A stretch of 64,000 nt of DNA from GCA-002793235 sp965267355 (GTDB lineage: Bacteria; Bacteroidota; Bacteroidia; Flavobacteriales_E; Vicingaceae), in the NCBI GenBank assembly GCA_965267355.1, contig OZ253956.1:2852001-2916000 (forward strand), written 5' to 3'. Below the pieces are notes generated by a model, which was given only the letters and a program-made list of their open reading frames with translations, searched no databases and was not told the origin of the DNA. Below are positions 53,087-60,454 of the stretch, piece after piece. The translations under genes and the position numbers were made by a program. The stretch's first letter is position 1. Each line of letters starts with the position of its first letter.

Positions 53087-54940
53087 TTAAACTTCTTCTA
53101 CTAAATCTTTTTCAACTTTTAAGTTTTCTATGATAAACTGCTGCCTATCTGGCGTGTTTTTACCCATATAAAACTCTAACAATTTCTGAACTGGAGTTTC
53201 TGGTCCAATTACAACAGGGTCCAACCTAATATCTTCTCCAATAAAATATTTAAATTCATTTGGTGATATTTCACCCAATCCTTTAAATCGAGTTATTTCA
53301 GGGTTTCCTCTTAATTCATCTATAGCAGCTTGCTTTTCTTCATCAGAATAACAATAAATGGTTTTACTCTTATTTCTAACCCTAAACAACGGTGTTTCTA
53401 AAACATATAAATGATTGTTTTTAATCACATCTGGGAAGAATTGTAAAAAGAAAGTAATGAGTAACAATCGTATATGCATCCCATCAACATCCGCATCAGT
53501 TGCAATAACAATGTTATTGTACCTCAAATCTTCAATGCTCTCTTCAATATTTAATGCCGCCTGAAGCAGATTAAACTCTTCGTTTTCGTAAACAATCTTC
53601 TTTGTTAATCCATATGAATTTAAAGGCTTACCTTTTAAACTAAATACAGCTTGTGTATTAACATTTCTAGATTTTGTAATTGAACCAGATGCTGAGTCAC
53701 CCTCAGTAATAAAAAGTGTAGTCTCCACCTTCCTATCATCATCTTTAGCATCATTAAAATGCACTCTACAATCTCTTAACTTCTTATTATGTAAAGAAAC
53801 TTCTTTCGCTCTCTTTTTGGCAAGTTTCTTAATCCCTGCCATATCCTTTCTCTCTCGTTCTGCCTGTAAAATTCTTCTTTGTAAAGCTTCAGCGGTTTCA
53901 GGATTCTTATGCAAAAAATTATCTAGTTCTCTCTTTAAGAAATCCGTTATAAAAGCCCTCATCGAAGGACCATCGGGACCTACTTCAGTAGAACCTAATT
54001 TAGTTTTTGTTTGAGATTCAAAAACTGGTTCCATTACCTTAACACTAATAGCAGCAACTAACCCAGAACGAACATCTCCCGAATCATAATCTTTTCCAAA
54101 AAACTCTCTAATGGTTTTAACATAAGCGGCTCTAAATTCTCCTTGGTGAGTACCTCCTTGAGGGGTGTACTGACCATTAACAAAAGAATAATGCTCCTCC
54201 CCATATGCTTGTGTGTGCGTAATGGCAACTTCTATATCCTCAGCCTTAATGTGTATTATCGGGTATGCAGGATCGTTAGAAAGGTTCTGAGACAATAAAT
54301 CCTTTAATCCATTCTCAGAAACAATCTTTTCACCATTAAAATTAATGGTCAATCCAGTATTCAAAAAAGCATAATTCCACAACAGCTTTTCTACATGCTG
54401 GCTCCTGTATTGATAGTTTTTAAATACTTCTTCATCTGGAATAAAAGTAACCTTGGTTCCTTTTCTTAAAGATGTATCTTCAATGTCAAAATCGTTTACA
54501 AGATTTCCTTGCTCAAACTCCGCTTTTTTAATCTTCCCATCTCTAATGGCTTCTACTTTAAAGTAATTTGATAAAGCGTTTACTGCTTTAGTACCTACCC
54601 CATTCAATCCAACTGATTTCTTAAAGGCTTTAGTATCATACTTACCACCAGTATTCATCTTACTAACCGCATCAATCATTTTACCAAGCGGAATACCTCT
54701 ACCGTAGTCTCTAACTTTTACCTGCTTGTCTTTAATAGAAATATCAATGGTTTTACCATGCCCCATCACATATTCGTCAATACAGTTATCAACTACTTCT
54801 TTCAGCAAAATGTATATTCCATCATCATAAGAAGTGCCATCGCCCAACTTACCAATATACATACCTGGACGCATTCTGATGTGTTCTTTCCAGTCAAGCG
54901 ACCTTATATTATCTTCGGTATAATTTGATTCTTCTGCCAT
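53087..54940 (-). CDS. parE: DNA topoisomerase IV subunit B (ParE-type)
   Basis: 617 residues from ATG 54940; a GTG 12 bases upstream is in frame. ATP domain (GHKL): VVDNCIDEYVMGHG with the catalytic Glu region, VRDYGRGIPLG, NTGGKYDTKAFKKSVGLNGV (split) and the transducer domain QTKTKLGSTEVG; TOPRIM domain FITEGDSASGSI and IATDADVDGMHIRLLL. At 617 residues it lacks the long GyrB insertion, supporting ParE. It powers the strand passage done with the downstream parC product for chromosome decatenation. Confidence 0.95.
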   Translation of the reverse strand: MAEESNYTEDNIRSLDWKEHIRMRPGMYIGKLGDGTSYDDGIYILLKEVVDNCIDEYVMGHGKTIDISIKDKQVKVRDYGRGIPLGKMIDAVSKMNTGGKYDTKAFKKSVGLNGVGTKAVNALSNYFKVEAIRDGKIKKAEFEQGNLVNDFDIEDTSLRKGTKVTFIPDEEVFKNYQYRSQHVEKLLWNYAFLNTGLTINFNGEKIVSENGLKDLLSQNLSNDPAYPIIHIKAEDIEVAITHTQAYGEEHYSFVNGQYTPQGGTHQGEFRAAYVKTIREFFGKDYDSGDVRSGLVAAISVKVMEPVFESQTKTKLGSTEVGPDGPSMRAFITDFLKRELDNFLHKNPETAEALQRRILQAERERKDMAGIKKLAKKRAKEVSLHNKKLRDCRVHFNDAKDDDRKVETTLFITEGDSASGSITKSRNVNTQAVFSLKGKPLNSYGLTKKIVYENEEFNLLQAALNIEESIEDLRYNNIVIATDADVDGMHIRLLLITFFLQFFPDVIKNNHLYVLETPLFRVRNKSKTIYCYSDEEKQAAIDELRGNPEITRFKGLGEISPNEFKYFIGEDIRLDPVVIGPETPVQKLLEFYMGKNTPDRQQFIIENLKVEKDLVEEV

Positions 54941-55056
54941 ATAAAATGCCACCTTAAAATAATCGAAGCATAAAATTATAAATATTTACCCCTGGTTTAC
55001 CACCTTAACTACTATTGTTTTTAAGGTTTTATTAACATCTCAATAGAAATTGTGAA

Positions 55057-55848
55057 TTAATTTTTCTCCAAGTTTTCAATCCTAGTTTTTAGGTCTTTTA
55101 ACTCAATACCAACACTACGCATTAAGTTTAAAATACTTACAGGGTTTATCTCATCTTCTTCGTACTGGCCAATACATAAATTTAGTTTGAACTCCCATAT
55201 CTCCAATATTTCAGAAAGGTGAATTAAATAAGGTTGATAAGCCTTATTATCAGATGAAAGTGTAAGATATCCTTCATCTAACTTGCTAGTAAAAACTCTT
55301 TTATACACTAACCCTTCTTCTTTTGTAAGGATAATGTAACATCTGTTATTCTTAACTCGCTCCGCATTCTCCATATATTCTCCAACCACTACATCTCCGT
55401 CTTTTACCCATGGATGCATAGAGTCTCCTCTAATTGGAAAAGCTCTGTGTTTACCTGTTGGCAAAAAATTTAAGCTCATTATTGGAAGTTCTGAGATAAA
55501 TTCAGTATCAGAATAACCCATTAAATAACCGGCTGAAGCTTCTTGAGTTACTACTTCAATTACATTTTCATTATTCTCATCAACCCTAATTGGAAATAAA
55601 ACACGTTGATTCCCAATATCAATAAAAGTATCATCTTCCGTTAGGGTTAAATCATTTTTAACCAAAGCATCAATTGGAATTTTAAAGTAAGTTGACAACT
55701 CAATTAAAGTAGAAATTGGCGGTTCTGATCTTCCTTCTTCGTAAGATCCAACTCTTGATTTAGAAATATCTAATTCCATTGAAAACTGTTCTTGTGTAAG
55801 ACCTCTAAGTCCTCTCAAGTGTTTAATATTTTGTGCTATTTTTCCCAT
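55057..55848 (-). CDS. XRE-type regulator with S24 (LexA/CI-like) self-cleavage domain
   Basis: 263 residues. N-terminal helix-turn-helix (about 7-60: LRGLRGLTQEQFSMELDISKSRVGSYEEG, split). C-terminal S24 domain: possible cleavage site Ala106-Gly107 in EASAGYLMGYSD, nucleophile Ser143 in IRGDSMHP and general-base Lys183 in GLVYKRVF, the Ser-Lys pair of LexA and lambda CI. The gene is immediately preceded (2 bases) by a 37-base dyad that also lies before recA and that contains the -7 element TATATTTG. It is likely a repressor relieved by RecA-stimulated self-cleavage, controlling itself, recA and perhaps the divergent radical SAM gene. No integrase or phage genes are nearby. Confidence 0.88.
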   Translation of the reverse strand: MGKIAQNIKHLRGLRGLTQEQFSMELDISKSRVGSYEEGRSEPPISTLIELSTYFKIPIDALVKNDLTLTEDDTFIDIGNQRVLFPIRVDENNENVIEVVTQEASAGYLMGYSDTEFISELPIMSLNFLPTGKHRAFPIRGDSMHPWVKDGDVVVGEYMENAERVKNNRCYIILTKEEGLVYKRVFTSKLDEGYLTLSSDNKAYQPYLIHLSEILEIWEFKLNLCIGQYEEDEINPVSILNLMRSVGIELKDLKTRIENLEKN

Positions 55849-55849
55849 G

Positions 55850-55886
55850 ACTACAAATATAGGTCAAAATATCTATTTTTTGTAGT
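55850..55886. promoter_or_regulatory. SOS-like operator between the S24/XRE gene and the radical SAM gene (copy 2 of 2)
   Basis: A 37-base palindrome, ACTACAAA at one end and TTTGTAGT at the other, with TATAG and CTATT inside. 32 of 37 positions match the recA box at 20523-20559. The minus strand carries TATATTTG five bases before the ATG of the repressor gene. On the plus strand TATTTTTG (55887-55894) just beyond the box fits the -7 pattern for the divergent gene. One operator could thus control both directions. Confidence 0.75.
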
Positions 55887-55918
55887 TATTTTTGAAAAAA
55901 ATTTATTTTACATATCTT

Positions 55919-56968
55919 ATGAGTGAGTATTTTAAAGGACGCGGAAGCCAAATAAAAGTAAAAAACCGATACCTTAAAAATGAATATGCCATAGAGCATA
56001 TTGAAGGAATTGATATTGATTTTTTAGAAAACACCAAAACACAATACATTCCTGAATACCCAAAAAAGATAGTTAACAAAGTATTTAGTCCAGTAGTTCC
56101 TTTTATGTATTCCATGAACCCATATCAAGGTTGCGAACATGGCTGTATTTATTGTTATGCCAGAGAAAGTCACCAGTATTGGGGTTATGGAGCTGGATTA
56201 GACTTCGAACGAAAAATCATTTACAAACCTGAGGCACCTCAACTTTTAGAAAAACAATTTAACAATAAAAGATGGAAAGTAAGTCCCATAATGCTTTCCG
56301 GAAATACAGACTGCTACCAACCCTTAGAACGAAAACTACAACTTACCCGACAACTTTTGGAAGTTTGTTTAAAGTACAAACACCCCGTAAGTATTTTAAC
56401 TAAGAATGCTTTAATACAAAGAGATTTAGACTTATTAAAAGAACTTGCTGAACTTAGGCTAGTTCATGTTGGTATTAGTATTACTTCATTTGATAATAAA
56501 CTAAGAAGCATTTTAGAACCTAGAACTTCTTCCGTGCAAAAAAAATTACAAACTGTAGAATTGTTTTCTAAAAACAACATTCCTGTAACTGTAATGGTTG
56601 CCCCAATTATTCCTGCATTAAACAGTCAGGAAATACCAACAATAGTAAAAAAGGTAGCCGAACTAGGTGCTTTAAGAGTCGGGTACACTCTTGTCCGTTT
56701 AAACGGAGAAATTGCTGAAGTTTTTGAAAACTGGATTAGAGAAAACTACCCTAACAGAGCCAACAAAGTATTAAATCAGATTAGAGAAATTAACAATGGT
56801 AACCTTTACAGTAAAGGTAAAAACAGAATGAAACTACATGGAGAGACTTCTTTTATGATTAAGAATATGTTTAGAGTTGCCAAAAACAAATACCTAAAAG
56901 GAAAAATTATTCCCGAGTATGATTTAACTGCTTTTTGCCGACCAAACGACCAGTTAAAACTGTTTTAA
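55919..56968 (+). CDS. PA0069-family radical SAM protein (spore photoproduct lyase-like)
   Basis: 350 residues from ATG 55919; the longer TTG-started frame is not needed. The cluster motif is classical CX3CX2C in YQGCEHGCIYCYAR. The N-terminal GRGSQIKVKNRYLKN and the segment NPYQGCEHGC mark the PA0069/SplB-like family; further blocks are IMLSGNTDCYQPLE, ILTKNALIQRDLDLL and HVGISITSFD, LEPRTSS. Relatives are called DNA repair photolyases, but the activity of this branch is not proven. It is divergent from the S24/XRE repressor with the shared operator between, which suggests a damage-response role. It overlaps the convergent DUF4173-like gene by 4 bases. Confidence 0.9.
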   Translation: MSEYFKGRGSQIKVKNRYLKNEYAIEHIEGIDIDFLENTKTQYIPEYPKKIVNKVFSPVVPFMYSMNPYQGCEHGCIYCYARESHQYWGYGAGLDFERKIIYKPEAPQLLEKQFNNKRWKVSPIMLSGNTDCYQPLERKLQLTRQLLEVCLKYKHPVSILTKNALIQRDLDLLKELAELRLVHVGISITSFDNKLRSILEPRTSSVQKKLQTVELFSKNNIPVTVMVAPIIPALNSQEIPTIVKKVAELGALRVGYTLVRLNGEIAEVFENWIRENYPNRANKVLNQIREINNGNLYSKGKNRMKLHGETSFMIKNMFRVAKNKYLKGKIIPEYDLTAFCRPNDQLKLF

Positions 56969-58707
56969 GTTATTTCCACTCCTTCCAATTTACTCTTAAA
57001 CAATTCTTTCACTTTCCAATCGGTATGCGTGATGTTTAAAAACTTTAAATTTTCTAATGTTTTAAAATATTCTAAATCTTCTTTTCTTAAATAAGAAACC
57101 GTTAGCTTAGTTAACCCTTTTAATTGCGGTAAATTTTCCCAATCTTTTATTGTACAACCATTAAGATTAACTTCTTTAAGATTATTCAATTTTGTTAAAG
57201 GTTCTATTTTTTTGATATAAGCATTTTCTAAATCCATACTCCTCAATTCACCTTCATTATCTAATTGTTTGATGTCATTTTTTACTCGTTCTCTTCGCAA
57301 AGAAAAAGACCTCCAATTTCCATAAGTTTCACTAGCCAAAAAACGATACACTTTTAAATCTAGCTCCGAACTATTACTATTTTGATAAGTGCCAAACCCT
57401 CTGTAAGAATAAACCGAATCTACTTCAAATCCTTCTAATTTTTTTAAATCAAAAAGCTGTTTAATATTTCCCTCTGAAATGCTTAGCAAGTAATTTTTAT
57501 CTAAAGATGATATTTCATCCATTTGCTTAGCTCTACTTATATTGTAATTAGAAAGTACCATATCCCAATCTAACACAGTACTAAACAACAATACTACATA
57601 AAGAATGATAAAATTGTAGCGAGCCAAATACCAAACCGATTTATTTTTAGATAATTTAATAAACAAGGTAACCAAACCTAACACAGCAAAAAACAACCAA
57701 AAGTACACCCCTATTCTTTTATAAGTTAGCAAAGCAGCATCAACATACATGGTATTTCTAATGGTTGTTGATACTACCATAAATGTATTTTGAATTACCC
57801 AAAGAATTGCCAGCACTTTTAACAATTTCTTATGCTTTCCAAAGTTTAAGTACCCTCTAAAAAAATAAAGAAGAATACTTATCCCTAATAGAATTGATAG
57901 TATAAGCATACCAACTCCTTTATGTACAAATTGCTTATGATCAATTCCTTCTGGCATACCAGCACCCAGGTATAAATAATTTACATCCATGGCGTTTACC
58001 ATAATCAGCATTATGTTTAGTACTATAAATAACAAGATAAATGCTACACCTTCATTCCATTTGGGTTGAGTAGTATCTTTTTCTTCTAATTGCATTTTCC
58101 AATTTTTCTCCCAGTCGTCTAATTTTTTACTTCGTTGTTGCTTGTAAAAAGCATAAACCAATAATAAACCACCCAGAGTAAAAAAGAACCACCCTACACT
58201 AATAAAATCAGCAATATCTTCCGTTGCATTTTCAAACAAAGGATTCATTGCCCTAAAAATGAAAAAAAAGATAACTACAAAAAATACAGGAACAAGGTAT
58301 TTAAGCATTCGTAAAAAGGTGTTTCCTTTTTGTTTGTTTTTGCTCGATTCTACTGCATCAATTATCATATAAGCTGGAGAAACAAAAGAACTATAAATAG
58401 AACTCCCAAAATCAATTAATATCGATGAACGTTTATTGATAAAAACTCCAGGTAACAATAACAGAGTAATAATCGTAGTCCACATGCTTAAATTGGAGTT
58501 ATGAATAAATGTAAAAACCGAGCTAAACAAAGCTGCAAAACTCATTAGCAGAACCGTTTTGTTTTTTAAAGCTGATTTGTCTTGATAAAAGAAAAGAGCT
58601 AATGCTCCAATGGTAAAAATCATAAAGTTAATTCCAGCGTGTTGCTGATAAAATAGAATGCTATACAATATGGTTAAACATAGAATAGCTACTGATTTTT
58701 TGTTCAT
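56965..58707 (-). CDS. DUF4173-like polytopic membrane protein with C-terminal leucine-rich-like repeats
   Basis: 580 residues. The first ~390 form about 11 membrane segments with the DUF4173/DUF4153 feel (AMNPLFENATEDI, YRRIGVYFWLFFAVLGL-like TYKRIGVYFW). After the membrane part, residues about 395-580 are soluble, and 480-575 hold leucine-rich-type repeats (LRSMDLENAYIKKIEPLTKL, LKEVNLNGCTIKDWENLPQL, LTKLTVSYLRKEDLEYFKTL). That tail suggests protein binding on one face of the membrane. Function unknown. It may start an independent unit; 82 bases separate it from the glycosyltransferase gene. Confidence 0.8.
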   Translation of the reverse strand: MNKKSVAILCLTILYSILFYQQHAGINFMIFTIGALALFFYQDKSALKNKTVLLMSFAALFSSVFTFIHNSNLSMWTTIITLLLLPGVFINKRSSILIDFGSSIYSSFVSPAYMIIDAVESSKNKQKGNTFLRMLKYLVPVFFVVIFFFIFRAMNPLFENATEDIADFISVGWFFFTLGGLLLVYAFYKQQRSKKLDDWEKNWKMQLEEKDTTQPKWNEGVAFILLFIVLNIMLIMVNAMDVNYLYLGAGMPEGIDHKQFVHKGVGMLILSILLGISILLYFFRGYLNFGKHKKLLKVLAILWVIQNTFMVVSTTIRNTMYVDAALLTYKRIGVYFWLFFAVLGLVTLFIKLSKNKSVWYLARYNFIILYVVLLFSTVLDWDMVLSNYNISRAKQMDEISSLDKNYLLSISEGNIKQLFDLKKLEGFEVDSVYSYRGFGTYQNSNSSELDLKVYRFLASETYGNWRSFSLRRERVKNDIKQLDNEGELRSMDLENAYIKKIEPLTKLNNLKEVNLNGCTIKDWENLPQLKGLTKLTVSYLRKEDLEYFKTLENLKFLNITHTDWKVKELFKSKLEGVEIT

Positions 58708-58789
58708 TCTTAAAGTAATAAGTGAGTAATTGCAGCTATAAACGGAATGATAATTAGCTTATTGTCAGTTGTTAAGAAAAATTAACAAA

Positions 58790-60016
58790 TTACATTAAAT
58801 CCAACTCTCTATACTTGATTAACAAAGGTTTTAAATCACTTTGATCTTTTTCACCCACTAGCTCCAACAAATCATTGGAAGCCTCGAAAACCGGTTGATT
58901 AGGATAAAAATAGTCTCTTGCAAAGTGAACATATTTTAGCACTTTAAATGCATTAAACCAATTGAAAAATAGTTTTGTAAAATGTTCTTCAGAGGTTGAG
59001 TTCTCTCTTATTTTGGGTAAGTTTTCTTTATAATCTATCTCCGTTAAAAAAGTAGAAATAGTTTTTGAGATTATCACCTCATCATTTCTATATAATTCAG
59101 GAACAACCTCAACAAACTGTCTTAGATCTTTAAAAGACTGGACATTATAAGTTGATAATTCTTTTTTACCATCATTAACCCACTCTTGCATCGCTCTTCC
59201 AGTACCAAATGGAACTCTATCAGAAACTCGTGGAGAAGGAATTACTTTGGTAGTTTTTATCTCAGTAAACCCGCCTAATGGAATCAACTTTTGTAAAAAA
59301 TAAAAGTCCTCACCTGCTTTGCGTTTGTTCATTCCATTTTGTTTTTGGTAAGTATTACTTCTTACAGCCATACTAGAACCTATAGTATGAAAAGCATAAG
59401 GTAACTCAGCGTAAGTCAATCCATTTTTATAGTATCTTAAATGCAACTCATACTGAATAATTCCGCTATAAATTTCCTGTGGATATTCATCTCCTTCTAT
59501 CGGATGTTCAAAGTGAATGGAGCAAGCTGGAGTTTTAGGGTTAATGTTAAAATGCTTTTCTATTTCTACCAAATAGTTTTCATCACAATTAGAATCAGCA
59601 TCAAAACATACAATCACTCCTTTTGGTTTATTAATTACTTCAAATCTTCTAACGGCTTCATCCATGCCAATTTTACGAGCTAAACCAACTCCCGCATGTT
59701 TCTTCGGTAATTCATTCTCTTCTATTAGAAAATACTTTAATCCTTCTGTTTGATTTGAGACTATCCATTCATTTGCCAACGAATAAGTTATTTTATTTTG
59801 TTTGAGTATTCCTTCTGAAGCTATTTCTGAAGCATTAATGATAACTATTACTTCAACTGAGCACTTTGGCCGTTTGCAATTCTTTAAACTTTTTAATGAT
59901 GAGATTAAATCAGGTTCATTACTGCAAGGTATTACCACAATCAAACCTAAATCCTCTTTAGGACTTTTATCTATTAATTGCTCTCTAACAGAAAATCTAT
60001 TAAGGTAGTAATTCAC
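58790..60016 (-). CDS. Family 2 glycosyltransferase
   Basis: 408 residues. GT2 GT-A fold: LIVVIPCSNEPDLISSLKSL (25-44), a metal-binding D-x-D in VIVCFDADSNCDENYLVEIE, and GEDFYFLQKLIPLGGF in the acceptor region. No membrane helix is visible, so it is a soluble or peripheral enzyme. The substrate cannot be inferred. It lies just downstream of a small STAS-like gene (18 bases) and uvrA, all on the same strand. Confidence 0.85.
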   Translation of the reverse strand: MNYYLNRFSVREQLIDKSPKEDLGLIVVIPCSNEPDLISSLKSLKNCKRPKCSVEVIVIINASEIASEGILKQNKITYSLANEWIVSNQTEGLKYFLIEENELPKKHAGVGLARKIGMDEAVRRFEVINKPKGVIVCFDADSNCDENYLVEIEKHFNINPKTPACSIHFEHPIEGDEYPQEIYSGIIQYELHLRYYKNGLTYAELPYAFHTIGSSMAVRSNTYQKQNGMNKRKAGEDFYFLQKLIPLGGFTEIKTTKVIPSPRVSDRVPFGTGRAMQEWVNDGKKELSTYNVQSFKDLRQFVEVVPELYRNDEVIISKTISTFLTEIDYKENLPKIRENSTSEEHFTKLFFNWFNAFKVLKYVHFARDYFYPNQPVFEASNDLLELVGEKDQSDLKPLLIKYRELDLM

Positions 60017-60034
60017 TACGCAAATTTACAGAAG

Positions 60035-60424
60035 CTATAAGAACTTTCTAAGCCAGAATTCCGCATCTGCCTTATTACTAAAAAATTTAGTTGGAACTGA
60101 TGGTTTGTTTACCCTTAAATAAAAATTTGCCAGTAGTTTATGAGCTAATGAATTAATCACAAATGCTTCAGCGGCTGAAAACCTTAATCCTTCTTCTGAA
60201 GAGCCAAAATTACGAGCATCATTGGTTACCTGAACATAATCCTCTACAACATGCAAAAGCGGATACTTTTTTTTCTCCAATAATTGCTCATAAGCATTCA
60301 TTACATCTCTACATTCTTGCAAGTCAATTAATGAAGATTTTTTCAAAATCACCTCCACAATCCCATCACTTCGTAATTCTATAGAAGAATGACCAACGTC
60401 TATTTTAAGAATTTCATCGACCAA
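60035..60424 (-). CDS. Small protein, possibly STAS/SpoIIAA-like
   Basis: 129 residues. The start is TTG; there is no in-frame ATG until Met43, and the 30-base gap to uvrA leaves little room for another start. An alternating strand-helix pattern (IELRSDGIVEVILKKSSLID, ECRDVMNAYEQLLEKKKYPLLHVVED, AEAFVINSLAHKLLANFYLRV, KFFSNKADAEFWLRKFL) resembles STAS-like or SpoIIAA-like proteins of Bacteroidota. No phospho-acceptor Ser in a D-S/T-G motif is seen. It could be a scaffold or antagonist for TPR-PP2C phosphatases; that link is only a guess. Confidence 0.65.
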   Translation of the reverse strand: MVDEILKIDVGHSSIELRSDGIVEVILKKSSLIDLQECRDVMNAYEQLLEKKKYPLLHVVEDYVQVTNDARNFGSSEEGLRFSAAEAFVINSLAHKLLANFYLRVNKPSVPTKFFSNKADAEFWLRKFL

Positions 60425-60454
60425 AGCAAAAATTTAGACGATGAAAATAATCAA

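Noticed and set aside
55057..55848. Prophage repressor
   Set aside because: No integrase, excisionase, structural or att sites are nearby, and the operator is shared with recA, which favours a host damage regulator.
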